Assembly: GCA_029844215.1 (NCBI GenBank)
Contig: CM056720.1
Span: 28,513,711 to 28,577,710 of the forward strand
Direction: 5' to 3'
From: Przewalskia tangutica
Taxonomy: Eukaryota; Streptophyta; Magnoliopsida; Solanales; Solanaceae
DNA: 64,000 nucleotides
Shown: in pieces, positions 1 to 12,744 of the stretch
How the letters are laid out: the number at the start of each line of letters is the position of its first letter
How positions within the stretch are numbered: position 1 is the first letter of the stretch
The notes under the pieces: model-generated
What the model was told of the DNA's origin: nothing
Seen by the model: only the letters and a program-made list of their open reading frames with translations
The model's database searches: none
Made by a program: the position numbers and the translations under genes

Positions 1-417
1 TGCATGCTCTCCCGAAAGCTCCCACGAAGTCAAACCAATCGACCGCGGTGTCACGCAACCGATGCGAACAAACACTATCAAGCCTTGATCACCCGCAGAT
101 CCTCTCAGAATCGACGGATGAACTCGCGGATCATCCTCGCCACCCATAAAACTCGCGCGGCTACAACTAAGGAAATCCCACAAACAAGCCTCTGCACTAG
201 CGCTTGCAATCGAGCCGGCCCACTTATCCTCATATCACAACTCGCCAATAATCGCCATCTGACCCGCGCATGTTGAGGCTCTATCGAGTCTCGACCCATG
301 GCGCTTAAATGCCGGGCGGGCGCCGAAAACTCGCCGTCAAGCACTACTCGTAATCGATAAGCTCGCGCTGCATTCTCCTAATCACTAGATCTGCTCGTCG
401 GTTGCCTTCGGAGGCAT
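1..417 (-). pseudogene. Element A: 5' part of gag, cut by window edge
   Basis: This is the N-terminal coding part of a Ty3/gypsy gag, read on the minus strand from an ATG at 415-417. The start context (TTATGCCTCCGA) matches the gag start seen in six other elements of the window, where the protein begins MPP/MPR plus basic residues. Gag would form the virus-like particle that packages the element RNA in the cytoplasm. The start lies about 170 bp past the primer-binding site, as in the relatives. Only the first third or so is present because the window ends, so the zinc knuckle is not visible. The frame is broken several times: the homologous stretch is spread over different frames, with a readable piece at 105-344. 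The differences are mostly one- to three-base indels in GC-rich stretches. I am confident about family and strand, less so about whether the breaks are real. Confidence 0.75.
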
Positions 418-584
418 AAAAAAAAACACGCCGAGGGTCCAACTCAACATATCTAAGGCACGATCTCAATGAGAAGAATGGAAACCAATCCTAAATGTCC
501 TATAGCCTCACGACATAGATGGCGCACAACACACCGATAATCAAGACTCTACTAGACACGTCAGACACTTTCCGAGGATTAATC

Positions 585-595
585 GCTCGATACCA
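585..595 (-). other. Primer-binding site (iMet tRNA type), element A
   Basis: On the minus strand this reads TGGTATCGAGC, a few bases after the LTR end. The initiator-Met tRNA complement is TGGTATCAGAGC, so an A appears to be missing inside CAG, as in T, R, M1 and M2. Confidence 0.8.
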
Positions 596-1130
596 CTTTT
601 GTAACGCCCCGAACCGGGCGTGCCTTACCCGGCACCCTAGTGATACAACATCGAGAAAATCAGGAAATATAAAACATGAACATGAAACAAGAGATAAATA
701 AACAAAGCAACCAAAACAGCTTGCCTTCATATATATACATAAATAAACAATTATCCTTTTTACAAACCCCGCCTACAAACATGCACCTCTAAGATTTTTT
801 ACAACAACTATGACGGACAGGGCCCGCCATACCCCGAATGTATAAGAACCTACAACTCAGGTAACATACCAAAGATAAGCCTCAAGGAACGGAGCTTCCA
901 AAAACGAAAGGTGATCCTAAAAGCGGGATCGATACGATTTTACTGCGGCATGAACGCAGCCCCGAAGAGGTCGATAACAGTACCAAGTATGTGAAAGCGT
1001 AAAATATCAGTAATGAAATCATAATAGTCTATATAAAGCAGAGACATGTATGATAACCAAACTACGACAACATTCCAAGTCGTGACTCACGCCTCAAAGT
1101 CACCACTAAATATAATCTGGGGTCTCACGC

Positions 1131-1340
1131 CCACTCATCCATGTTCGCATCATCCACATGCCCCTGATCGCGGCAGACATGCATGATGCAACACGTGCCA
1201 CGCCACATGCCCCGTACGCAGACATGCCCATGTTACTCTCAACAATATACTGGTAGTCAAGCCGTGGCCACATGCCCGAATACAACATCGGATACACGCC
1301 CATGGATGAAATAACATTCGAATCAAGCCATTACAGTGAA
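1131..1340 (-). repeat. LTR cassette, 72-bp type repeats (type III)
   Basis: Imperfect tandem copies carry the recurring core GCCACATGCCC followed by ACATCGG and GACATGCCCATG. The same cassette is found in M1 and M2 LTRs. Here about three units remain and they are strongly eroded. Confidence 0.6.
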
Positions 1341-3337
1341 TACAACATCGGAACGTGAACAAATAACCATATAGGGTAATCAATACATTCCACATGGAAT
1401 ACAACAAGTGAGTTCCATGTGACATCAACTGTAATCAAGTGAAATACATTCTCCATGACGCCCAAGTAAGTTCTCAACAAGTCAACCTACATCGAGACGC
1501 AGAATAGTAAATACCACTTGCACAACAAAGGCTATCACCGTAACATGGTCAAGTTTCATAACAACGAAGCATAAGCAAGTTACAGGCTCAAGTACTTTCA
1601 TTTTATGTCAAAGTCGGATTTTAACCTTAAGTACTACGTCCAGTTAAATTCCTTTAAGATCCATTTCTTTTACAAAGGTCACCCGATACGTAGTATAAAA
1701 TTTGAGTGACTAACATTGTTAAGTAAAGCGAAATGCTTTCCTTTGTAAATCAAGTAACAACCTTATTTTCCAAAGCGTTGAAGTTTGCCTAATTCGAATA
1801 CTCGAGTTTCTCGTTTTAGAAAAGGTTTAAGTAGTTCGTAGTTTTAAATCCTTTAAAACATAATTCTCACTTTAAGCGTTTTGAGAAACCTATGTCTTAT
1901 AAGTGAGTAGGTTATTCTTGTTTATAATCAATCTTATTAAGCGACCGTGATCTAGGAAATGTCATTTTGTCTCATCTTAGCTTACATGCGGATGGAAGTT
2001 TCTCTTGGTTTTTAATAATACTAAATCATCCCAAAACATTTCCTTTTATTACTTGACTGTGATGGTTTGTCGATACATTCGATTTCAGAAATCGGTAAAA
2101 CATTTTAAGCGTTATACCTAACTTCCCGTAAAGCTAGTATAACTCTTAAGTTTCAAAAAACCAAGTATTACTTAACTACTCAAAATGATTCAAAAATCTC
2201 TTTGAAATACTTGATTCTTTATTATCACATAGCGATGATTATAGTTCAAAATCGATTTACCTCTTAAAAACCCACAGTACTTTCTTACCTACATAAAGTA
2301 TTATAACCAACTTCCCGGTTATAAAAGCGGTTATAACCTTTATGTTTTCAAATAATCAAATCATTAAACATATATGCGTCTGTACTACATAGTTATACAC
2401 GTATCATCTTAGAACAAATAGGAAGAGGTTCGCATACCTCGCGGCGATTATCGACTAATAACAAAACGCTCCAGTACCTCAAAGTCGGCTACACTCTCGG
2501 TCAAGCGGTCGCTCACGCGTAGTACTCTGACCTATAGAGGCCCTGGCGCTGTGTATCTTTAGATCGGCGTAGAATATTACTACGAGAAAAATTCGCGGCC
2601 TCACCCCACATGGCGTAAATCTCCTCTCTGTCGAGCGGCTACGAAGCCAACGGGGTTAACACGTCTAGCGGACGTGTACGTTCTACTACGCAATGTTACA
2701 CAAGTCTGCATGTCTGAATACGGTCTATGTAATTCTGATTCGATTCTCTTCTTTAAATTGGGCTTAAGTCGCAAGACATTGCAGTAAGTATTATTCGATT
2801 ACATATATAGTATACCAACTATATACTCTACAATGTAATTTCCAATTACTGTGAAGGTCGAAATGTTTACCTCGATAAGCCCAAAATTATCAGAGTTTAT
2901 ATGTCGATCTGAACAACGTTTAGCTCTCTACTCAGGCGCTCGATCGTTCAACCAACGCCTTAGAAGTTCTAACCAACTACTTATGACTTCAACTCGGGTG
3001 AAGATTTACTTAGAGTTTCGTTTTTGTGTTGAGGAAGTATAATAGTATTTTACGGGCTTTTGTAAAAGTGTAACCTTGGGAATACTACAAGGTATTTGGG
3101 CGAGTATTTGGGCATTATAACAATACTTGGAGTATTTCTATACCACAAAGGGGGTATTTATCACGAGACAACTAGGCTGGGGGTACCCACGGCAAAACAC
3201 CTCGAGGGGAGGAGGTGGCTCTCGGCGAGGCTCTCAAAGGGGAGGGGGTGTGGTGGGCCAGCTGAGGAGAGAGAGTATTTTGAGACTTAGATTAGATTGC
3301 TCGAGTTTTGGATGAAGAAAGTCTTTGACTAGAGGGG

Positions 3338-3550
3338 TATTTATAGTCAGTCAAGGCGACCCGATGGCGAATCCGTCAGTGTTAGGCAAGTGTAAGGTCG
3401 AGATTAAGCCGTGTGCGCATATCCATCTACCCAAAATATCTACGACTCCTTGACCAAAAATAATGCACAAAAAGCGTGCCAACCTTCCCACTTTTCGTCC
3501 GTCCACTCCTTCCCGATTAGAGGGTGACAAGTGTCGCCCTACCGTTGGTC
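3338..3550 (-). promoter_or_regulatory. LTR A promoter: TATA box and upstream palindrome
   Basis: A minus-strand TATAAATA lies at 3338-3345, about 390 bp into the LTR. The palindrome AGGGTGAC-AAGT-GTCGCCCT lies at 3531-3550, about 185 bp upstream of it. Both occur at the same spacing in all LTR subfamilies here, which suggests the pol II start region. Confidence 0.6.
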
Positions 3551-3741
3551 TGAAAATGTTTAAATCTCGGAAAAATCATAAAAATTATAAATGACATGGC
3601 GGAATTTTCCTACGGCGTGAAGCGTTTAGTCAACGACTCTAATCGGGTGTTGTGTACAAATTTGAAACTAGCCGACTTTAAGGCTCAAATTATATCTGTC
3701 TGGCTCGTACATACTGCGGAAATCACGGGGTATAACTATTT

Positions 3742-3912
3742 CGTCGTGTCGGTATCCGGTATGTCGAAAGGAAGCAAATAAGACAACATTCCAAATGGAA
3801 GCATGCGATGCGCTACGCGTCGTGTCGATATGTCGAAGGGAAACGATAAGACAGCGTGTCAAGTGGAAGCGTACCCGTGCGCTACGCATCGTGTCGGTAT
3901 GTCCAAAGCGAT
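3742..3912 (-). repeat. LTR cassette, 66-72 bp repeats (type II)
   Basis: About three tandem units contain (G/C)(G/A)TCGTGTCGGTATGTC near 3742, 3818 and 3887. They are homologous to the larger type II array in T LTRs. Element A inserted at the edge of this array. Confidence 0.7.
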
Positions 3913-4049
3913 TAACAAAAGTAACTTATCAGCGAGGAGCGTGCAGTGGAATTTGTCAATCCACTTTGCGATCCGTCGAGTAAGTTCTCAACAAGTCAAC
4001 GACCTCCAGTGAGAAGCGGTGGTATAGAAACACGATTCTTGGCAGCAAA

Positions 4050-4155
4050 GGCTATCGCAACAATAAGCATAGGCAAGTTTCACAGCAACCGACATGAGCG
4101 AGTTTCAACAACAAGCGTAGACAAGTTTCACAGCAATAGCATAGGCAAGTTTATA
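4050..4155 (-). repeat. LTR short tandem repeat, about 24 bp (type IV)
   Basis: Four imperfect units of the form CAACAAGCATAGGCAAGTTT follow one another. The same unit is present in M1 and M2 LTRs next to the conserved sequence CTCAAGGTACTTTCATTTTAT. Confidence 0.65.
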
Positions 4156-6273
4156 CCAGACTCGAAGTACTTTCATTTTATGCCCAAGTCGGGTTTTAAC
4201 CTAAGTACTAAATCACGTGAAATTCCTTTTAAAGAGATCTATTCCTTTTATAAAAGTCACCCGATACCAGTAGTATAAAAAATAGAGTGACTTATATCTT
4301 TTAAGTAAACCAAAACAACTTCCATACTTTTCCTTTTTTTTTTAAAACCAAATTAAGGCAATGCCATGCCTTATTTGTTGGACCAAAATAGTTCTCTTTT
4401 AAAAGTCAATTTACCACATTAAAACCAATGATAAAAACCATTCTTTTGTTCTCATAAAGTCGTTATAACTAACTTCCCTTAAAGCCGTTATAACACTTTA
4501 TGTTTTAAACCAATTTAAGACAAAACAATGCCTTTCTTTTCCCTAGAGTTCCAGTTTGCCTAATTTCAATTACTCAAGTCTCTTTACTTTAGAAAAGTTT
4601 CATAGTTAGATGTCTTAATTTCCTTTAAAACAATTGAGTAACATATGCCATAAGCGAGTAGGTTATTCTTGTTCATAAATCTTATTAAGCAGCCATGATC
4701 TAGGAATTGTAATATCATTTGTCTCGTCTTAGCTTCTATGCGGATGGAGGTTTCTCTTGGTTTTAATAATGCTTCTTTATTGATACCTTTCCTTTATTAG
4801 CTTATTGCGGTGGTTTGTCGATACTCGTTCACGATTTCCGAAATCGATGTGATAATCCTTTTTAAAACCAAGTTCTCATTACTCACGAATGAGGTTTTAC
4901 ACAAACATCCATATTAAGTCAAGTCTCTTATCTTTTAAGAATAAGTCTCTTAACTTCTAAATCATTAAACCATTAACTTTTTATCTCTCTTAAGGCGTTA
5001 CACCTAACCTCGTAAAGTGGTATAACTCTTATGTTTTCAAACCAAGTATACACTTTTCAAAGGGTTTCTTAATCTTTTAGAATACTTGAGGTTCTTTACT
5101 ATCACCACGTCAAGTCGGTTATAAGTCAAATCGATTTATCTTTTAAAAATCACAAGCATTTCTTATTTCTGAAAGTGTTATAACGACTTCCCGTAAAGCG
5201 GTTATAACACTTTATGGTTAAAGGCAATCAAATACATTTAACACGTATGTCTCTCTGTACTACATAGTTGTACCCGTATCATCTTCCAGAGCAGGATAGG
5301 AAGAGTTTCACGTACCTCGCGGCGATTATCGACTAATAGCAGCTCAAGTACCTCGGCAAGTTTGCTACACTTTAAGCCAAGCGGATCACTCCAAGCGTAG
5401 TACTTCAACCTATAGAGGCCACTGGCGCCTATTAACATCTTTTGATCTCAGCGTAGAATATTCTCTGAAAATTGCGTACCTCCCCATGACGGCGTAAACT
5501 CCTCTCTGTCGAGGCCTGCTATGAGCCAGCGACTCAGAGGGGGTTTGCGTGACTAACGGGCGTGTACAATTCTACTACCGCAATGCTACACAAGTCTCTT
5601 ATGTCTGATCACTATGTATTCTGATTGATTCTCTTATTAAAATTGGGCTTAAGTCGCGAAGACATTCTGCGTAAGTATTGTCGAGCTTAAGTCGAAGACA
5701 TTGCCGCACAACTATGATCAATTCTATATATAGTATACTTTAACTATATATTCCTACAACATGTAATTCCTAATTACAACGATGAAGGTCAAGAGTGTTT
5801 ACCTCGATAAGCCCAAAATTATCCAAGTTTATATGTAGATCTGAGCGAGGTTTGGCTCATACTCAGAGTGCTCAGTCGCTCCAAACAACCCTTAGAAGTT
5901 CTACGCCTTCTACCTAACATGAGTGACTATGAAGGTTTTCCTTGGGTTTCGTTTTGGGGTGAGGAAAGTATAATAGTATTTCTGGGCTTTTGTATAAGTG
6001 TAACCTTGGGAATACTACAAGGTATTTGGGCCAGTATTTGGGCATAATAACAATATTTGGAGAGTATTTCTATACCACAAAAAGGGGTATTTATACGAGA
6101 CAACTAGGCTAGGGGTACCCGCCGGTTAGGAGCACCTGAGGGAGGGAGGCTCTCGGCCAAGGGCCTATCTCGAAAAGGGGAGGGCTTTGGGCGATAGAAA
6201 AACAAGAGGAGGAGTATTTGAGACTTAGGTAGATTGCTCGAGTTTTGGATGAAGAAAGTCTTCAACAAGGGAG

Positions 6274-6470
6274 TATTTATAGGCTAACCAAAGGCCAACC
6301 AATGGCGAAGATGAAGACAAGTGTGGTGCAAGTGTAGGGCTAGATTTTAACCATGTGGACCTTATCCATCTACCACACAACTTGCACGAAATATCCTACC
6401 TACTCCATGACCCCAAATCGTCCAAAACGCCCACTAGTCACGGCGATGTGAGGTGACACTTGTCACCCTC
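6274..6470 (-). promoter_or_regulatory. LTR Q promoter: TATA box and palindrome
   Basis: TATAAATA on the minus strand is at 6274-6281. The palindrome AGGTGAC-ACTT-GTCACC lies at 6451-6467. Its central four bases are inverted relative to the AAGT centre of most copies. Confidence 0.6.
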
Positions 6471-6675
6471 CGTTAGTCCAAAATGTTTAGTCTCTCGGAA
6501 TAATCCGCCAAAAATAATAAATGACATGGCCGGAATTTTCTCTCAAGGTGTGGAAGCGTTTACGGAAAGCGACTCTTTTGGCTTTGTGCCCAAATTTCGA
6601 AACTAGCCAACTTTAAGGCTCAAATTATACTACGTACGCCCTCACGTACATACTCTGGAAATACGGGGTATAACA

Positions 6676-8062
6676 GTTTTGGCTTACTTAACAAGATAGT
6701 TACTCTATTTTGATACTACGGGTATCGTGTGACTTTTTGTGAAAGAAATGGATCTTTTTAAAGAGTTAAAGTATGTAGTACCTTGGGGTTAAAAACCCGG
6801 AGTTGTTGTCATGAAATGAAAGTACCTTGTGTGAGTAACTTGCCTATGTTTTGTGATAGCCTTGTAATACTTTCTTGTTGGCTTGATAAAGTAGGCATGT
6901 TATGATGCTCGTGTGTTAGTGTCTTGTGGCGTTGTGTAAGGGGTTTTTCTTGTTGTGCTTATGTTGTTTAACGATAAGCGTTGTCTTTGGTATTATATCA
7001 CTTACCCCTCCACGACTTGTTATGATGCGGGGTTAAGCTGCCGTCGAGAATACCTCATGCGGGTCCATGGGACCTATGCGGAGTGCGAATTCGAGAATGT
7101 AGTGCGAGAATACCTCATGCGATCTATGTGGCGTGCGGGCTGCGGGAGTCGGGGCGATGCGAGGTTAGGCGCCTGCGATGCGAGAAATACCTCATGCGGG
7201 CCTATGTGGCCTATGCGGGCTGGGAGTTCGAGTTAGGCAGCGCACTGATAATCTGCGAGGCGAGTGGCTCGGCCGATCATTTGTCGGTGTAGAAAGACCT
7301 CGTGATACAGTTTTATAGCATTGTTGGTACGGTGGGTTCTAGTAGTCGGCTATGCCTTCGTACTTACCCCGTACATTTTTATTATGACACAGGTGGGACC
7401 TAGTGTTCATGTGTATTCCTTGGTGTTTTATATCATGAACTGCCGGCAGTGAGGAAGGAATTCCACGGGCATGATTGATATTGTGGGCATGAGACCCGTG
7501 GTTATATTTGAGTGATGACTTTGAGGGAATGAGTCACGACTTGACATATTTGCTACATGTGTATATAAGTAAATTGGTTATCATATATGTCTCTTGTTTT
7601 ATATAGAATATTATGATTTCATTTACAGTATTTTCTGTTTCACATACTTGGTACAGTATGCGACCTCCTTGAAGTGCGTTAAATTCATGCGCGGTAGAGA
7701 GTACGTCGATCGTTGATCCTCGCTCGTAGGATCACGATTCGACATTTAGGAAGCTCCGTTTCTCAGGAGGCTTATCTTTTCGTATGATTCCACGAGATTA
7801 GGTACTTGTACATTCGGGGTATGGCGGGACCTCCCATTATAGTTGTTATAGAAATTCTTAGAGTGCAGAAATCTTGTTGTGGCGGGGTTGTAAAAGATGT
7901 AATTCAAGTTTTGGTATATATATCAAGTGAAAGCGACTTTTCTTTGGATAGTTGTTTTATTTATTACATTGTTTCATGTTTGCAAGTTTATATTCCGGTT
8001 ACTCTAATGTATGTCTACTTGGGTGCGGGTAAGGCACCATTCACGGGCCGAGGCGGGTCGTG
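6676..8062 (+). mobile_element. LTR C, 3' part, interrupted by Q
   Basis: The last 1.4 kb of a plus-strand LTR, resuming at GTTTTGGCTTACTTAAC and ending in GGTCGTG at 8057-8062 (terminal ACA not visible). No primer-binding site follows, so this is the end of a 3' or solo LTR. The sequence is closest to the LTR of E: both contain the unusual CTCATGCGGG repeats and the block TATGTTGTTTAACGATAAG. Confidence 0.75.
7040..7230 (+). repeat. LTR cassette, 60-75 bp repeats (type VI)
   Basis: Three units begin with GAGAATACCTCATGCGG near 7046, 7106 and 7181, each followed by a TATG(T/C)GG-rich segment. The same three-unit array is in the E LTR (61730-61900). Confidence 0.7.
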
Positions 8063-8094
8063 CGAGTTGATCAGATGTCATTCGAGGCGGTCGG
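8063..8094. other. 32 bp unassigned between LTR C and element R
   Basis: The stretch between the end of LTR C and the start of R matches neither LTR nor a primer-binding site. It may be host or older element DNA, or a damaged junction. It is too short to identify. Confidence 0.4.
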
Positions 8095-8739
8095 TGTCGC
8101 GACCCGACACCGGGCGTGCCTTACCGGGCACCCTGGTGATACAACATCGGAGAAAATCAGCGTAAATGATTTAAACATGAAACAAGATATATAATAATAA
8201 GCGGGTTAACAAGCGATTTACTTACGTATATGCGTCAAAATCGAGCGATAAATCCTTTGCAAACCACGCCACAGTGCTGCTGTTTCTAAATGTAACCGCA
8301 ACTACGGCGGGGCGAGGCCGCCATACGAATGTAGTACTACAACAACGAGGACTATACGAAAGATAAGCCTCGGGAGAAACGAGCTTCGGCTGTGATCTAT
8401 GGCGAGATCAACAAGCTGTACCTACTGCGGCGTGCGCCGGCCGATCGATGGCAGTACCTGTATAATGAAAATATTGTAAATAATCATAATAGTCTATATA
8501 AGCGAGACATGTATGATAACCAAACTACGATACACAACATATAGCGGTCATGTCAAGTCGGGACTCGCGCCTCAGTCATCGCTCAAATATAACTATGGGT
8601 CTCGCCATAACATCGATCATGCGTGGAATTCCTTCCTCACGGCTATGATATAACAACACCGAGTACTGAACACGGTCACTGTGTCGCAAACCGTCACGGG
8701 CAAGTCGGCCAACTACCGAAACCTACCGTACCAGCAATG

Positions 8740-9570
8740 CAAATAAGCGTATCGATCACGGCCGAACGGCAAATGCGATAGCCTCTACCAAATCCACCTG
8801 CATCACGTCATTGGCCGGGCAAATCGTAAGCTAACTGCAGATCACCTGCGTCACGAGACTTCGTCCTAACAGCGACAAGCTGCGTCACGAAGCGGGCGGG
8901 CAAGCGCGATAGCCTCTGCGAGATCCACCTGCATCACGTCGGCGGGGCAAATCGTGACTAACGCGGATCCACCGCATCACGAAACCGTCCAAACGCGACT
9001 CGCGAAGGCGACCGCGGGGCAATCTGAAGGCCTCTGCGAGATCCACCTGCGTCACGTGGCGGCGGGGCAAATGAAGACCAACTACCGGTACCAAGGCCGT
9101 AATCACGAGACCGTCACAAACCCAGATGGGGCAAGTCGCGAAGGCTAACTACCGATACCAAAGCCGAATCAGCCACGGCAAGGGCAAATCGAGAAACGAC
9201 CACGGATACGAGGCGAATCGGTAAAACCCCATGGAGGGTGGTCGTGGAATGACACTATCAAGAAGCGATCGGGCAATCACGAAAGCCAAATACGAGAACC
9301 GACTGCATCGAACGGCGGCAGGCAATGCGGAGGCTAGCTACGGATACGAGGCGAATCGGTAAACCTCATGGAGGCTAGTCCATGGAACAACAATCCTAAT
9401 GGAACCATACCCGGCCACCCAGCGTGTCGATGGGGCGGATATAACAAGATAACACTCTGAGTGGAAGCATGCAGTGGGCCACCCGTCGTGTCGGTATGTC
9501 GGAAGGAAATAACAAGATAACGCTTCGTGGTGGAAACATACTGCGTGGGCACCCATCGTGTCGATATTTC
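8740..9570 (-). repeat. LTR cassette: type V array followed by type II units
   Basis: Repeated segments such as CCTCTGCGAGATCCACCTGC, CGTCACG and GGGCAAAT recur about every 60-120 bp up to roughly 9370. They are followed by three 68-bp type II units (CACCC-TCGTGTCGGTATGTC) near 9416, 9479 and 9549. Long open frames here are read-through of the repeats. Confidence 0.65.
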
Positions 9571-11334
9571 CACCAATCAACGGATAGTCGACCTCAGTGA
9601 GAGACTTCGGTAACACGAATCAAAACACTTGCACAACAAAGGCTATCACAACAAGCATAGGCAAGTTCAGCGTATTCATAGACTTTCATTTTATTACAAC
9701 AAATCAGATTTTTAACCCCAAGTACTACGTATTTTAACTCTTTAAAGATCCATTTCTTTCACAAAAAGTCACGATACGTATTATCAAAATAGAGTAATTG
9801 TTTTTATATAAACCAAAACAATTTTCATACTTTCTTTTTAAACCAAATCATTTCTCCTTTAAAGTCGAGTTACCATTTTAAATCCAATAATAAAACCATC
9901 CTTTTGTTTTCATAAAGTCGTTATAACTAACTTCCCGTAAAGCTATTATAACACTTTATGTTTTAAACCAATTTAAGACAAAACCATGCCTTTCTTTTAA
10001 ACCAAAACACTTCAAATTCTCAAGTCTCTTTTCTTTTAGAAATCAAGTTCCTTACTGTGGAATTTAAGAAAAATCAATACTTATTATTAATGATTTTATT
10101 AAAGCAGCTATGATCTAGGAAATGTAATACAATTTTGTCTTATCTTAGCTTCTATGCAGATGGAGGTTTCTCTTTGGTTTTAATATAATTAATTATTTGT
10201 CAATACATTTTCCTTTATTAGCAGCTGCGGTGGTTTGTTCGATACTTATTCCCATTTAAAAATCAATATAACTTATTCCTTTTAAAACCCGATTACCCGT
10301 TTCTCATAAATGCGGTTTCACAACTTTTTAACACAATTCAAGTCCTTAATATTTCACATCAAGTCATTTATCTTTTAAAAACCACAAACCATTTCTTTAC
10401 CTCGTAAGTTGTTATAATGACTTTAAAGCCGTTATAACACTTTATGTTTTAAATCAACCAAACTCGTTTAGCTTAAACGTCGTCTCTGGTACTACATAGT
10501 TCACGTAATCATGCTAGAAAAGATAGGAAGAGGTTCACATACCTCGCGGCGATTATCGACAATTAACAAAGCGCTCCAAATCTTTGTAACTTGCTAGCCT
10601 TTTCCGCGCTTGGTAGAATACGCTCTCGTAATCTTGACTATAATGGCCGTAGCGTCTATCAACTTCTCGATCTCTTTGTAGCACAATTCAAAGTACAAGG
10701 TTCCTTATTCTGCGAAAAATTGGCACCTCCCCGCGCATGACCACCGTCTCCTATACTATCGAGGCGTGCGAGCCAGCAGCTGAGGGGTTACCGTCTGCCG
10801 GGCGTGTACAATTCTACTCCGCAATAATACAACAAGTCTCATAAATACGGTCAATGTAAATACGGTTCAATTCTTCTATAGTCATCCTTCGATATATCGT
10901 ATACTCGATTCTAAACTCTTCAATATGTAATATCCGATTCTGATAGGGAACAGATAATTACCTCGATAAGCCCAAAATTATCCAAGATATAAGTCGATCA
11001 CGAGCAGCGTTTAGCTCGATTCCTTACGCTCGACCCGGCTCGAGCAACCGCCAGAAGTTTCTAAACAATTTCTCTTAACACTTCGTCTAAGCTATGAAGA
11101 TTTTCTAGGCTTACGTTTTGCGACTATTGGAATAAAGTAGTATTTAGGCTCTTAGTATTGAAATAACTTTGGAATACTACTAGGAATACTAGGCTAAGGT
11201 ATTTGGGATTTAAACAACAACACTTGAAGTATTTCTACACAAAGTGGGGGGGGGGAAACTAGAGCAAGCTAAAGGGAGGAGTATTTGCCTTGGAAAATCT
11301 TTAAGTGTGGATGAAGTCTTCACTACAAAGGGGG

Positions 11335-11504
11335 TATTTATAAAGAAATCAAGGGCGAGATTAAAGCAAATGTAAGGTGAGGATTGGAGTATGTGTGTGG
11401 GTAAACTACCAACCATATGTTCACCATATGACTTGCCACTTGTCCCGAAAAGCGTCAAGTGCCTGCTCGGCCATGGCCACGTAGGGGTGACACGTGTCGC
11501 CCCT
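11335..11504 (-). promoter_or_regulatory. R 3' LTR promoter region
   Basis: Minus-strand TATAAATA is at 11335-11342. The palindrome AGGGGTGACACGTGTCGCCCCT at 11483-11504 has a CACGTG (G-box type) centre, as in B. Confidence 0.55.
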
Positions 11505-11807
11505 GCCGTCAAATATTTCATCTTAGAAAATATCCGTAATGCCAAAAATCGAAAATAAAGTGGGCCAGCAAGTAAATTTCTCCGTGGGCCCAGCGTGACC
11601 AATTCGGAAATAAAATTCCAAAATTCTCAAATATTCCAAAAGTCCGAATACCAAATCTGGGAATCAATTCTCATTAACGAACCTTTTTCCTTCACAAAAT
11701 CAGGAAACTTTTAAGTCGAAAAATCACCTCTTTCTTATTTCCGATTTTTGTGTCGTATTCTCGTCGTCGTCCTCACATACATACCACGGAACTACGATTG
11801 TGTAACA

Positions 11808-11821
11808 TTCTTCCCCGAAAC
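11808..11821 (-). other. Polypurine tract of R
   Basis: The minus-strand purine run (GGGGAAGAA) adjoins the 3' LTR start and is preceded by the conserved CGAATGTTTC. It would prime plus-strand DNA synthesis. Confidence 0.65.
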
Positions 11822-12744
11822 ATTCGTCTGAATGTTCCTTCTAAGTCTCAAAACATCGTGCGCGGTATAGTCTTCACTCTTATACTTACGAACCAATCGT
11901 ACCACCGATGGCCATAGTATAACATCGCAAAACTCGATCAAGCCGGCGAGGAATCACCTCTAACGTGTATAACAACACTAAAGCTTCCACCCGTGGTCTA
12001 AAGGATACTCCTTCCATCTTCCTTCACAAGCGAAATGGTCACTCTGATCTCTTGCCTGAGTTCCTTTTTCTTACTCGTCGCATACCGTGCACGAACTTTC
12101 TCTAGTACCGTATCATACTCGATCATCGCTTGGTTTCCAAAACCTTGGTCACTACCTCGAACTTGGTCATCTCAAGCCTCTCGTTCCCAGGTCATTCCCG
12201 CCTTGCGATTTGATTACGGTCAAACACGTCCACGAACTTATCACGGTGGTGACCTAAACTTGGGCCTAGCACCCTCGTGACCCTACCACAGCGGGACCAC
12301 CTCAAACCGACCCCGCCTTATTCCGGCTGCGGGTTGACCCGCTATCCGGCCTCGACCCGACCATTATCGCGCCAAACTCTTGTTCCCGATCCGAACAATC
12401 TTACCAATTCACGTCATGAAAGCTACCACTTCCGTCTCGCACTACCCATGGAATTATCCCCTGATATATATTTCACGCATACCACGTGCTTCGACAAAGA
12501 CCAAGCGTAAAATCATCCACTCGAGGCGGCGCTTGCGTCGAGTCTAAGCGTTATAAATTCTAAGGCTCACGATTGTCTCGTCTCGGACTTACCCTTTTTC
12601 AACTACCCATGTTTTCTAATTCACACTTAACACACTGCTATCCGTACATAGCACTTAACATGTATCCACCATAACAACATAAACCAGTCTCTTAAGGGCT
12701 GAAGATATCTCTGCAACCACTGCCTCACTTTCCCTTTGTCGCTC
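11822..12744 (-). other. Non-coding interior of R between gag and polypurine tract
   Basis: About 0.9 kb without a credible frame. It is homologous to the 3' interior of T, B and M2 and includes a GCGGG-TTGA-CCCGC hairpin at 12329-12342. No protease, reverse transcriptase or integrase motif was seen, so pol is absent. Confidence 0.65.

Larger units (their letters stand above)
600..3736 (-). mobile_element. 5' LTR of element A
   Basis: This 3.1 kb LTR runs on the minus strand from the start motif TGTTATACC, whose complement GGTATAAC lies at 3729-3736, to the end motif at 600 (complement TGTAACGCCCC). The last A of GGTATAACA is missing at 3737. It carries the LTR landmarks shared by all copies: a TATA box, an upstream palindrome, the cassette region with repeats, and the long AT-rich central block. 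It is inserted in LTR Q. The matching 3' LTR and the target duplication lie left of the window. Confidence 0.85.
3737..6675 (-). mobile_element. LTR of element Q (start part), interrupted by A
   Basis: This is the first 2.9 kb of a minus-strand LTR. It starts at 6675 (complement GGTATAACA at 6667-6675) and continues to 3737, where element A is inserted. The remaining LTR end must lie beyond A, left of the window. Q itself sits inside the plus-strand LTR C, since LTR sequence resumes in the opposite orientation immediately at 6676. Confidence 0.8.
8095..11807 (-). mobile_element. 3' LTR of element R
   Basis: A 3.7 kb LTR, the longest in the window. On the plus strand it begins TGTCGCGACCC (8095) and ends TTGTGTAACA (11807). 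It holds a type V array, type II units, the conserved AT-rich block with the mini-ORF region, and the TATA region. The interior with its polypurine tract follows directly at 11808. Confidence 0.85.

Noticed and set aside
7806..8165. A 119-codon frame crossing the end of LTR C
   Set aside because: It runs over an LTR end, the 32-bp spacer and an inverted LTR start, so it cannot be a conserved gene.
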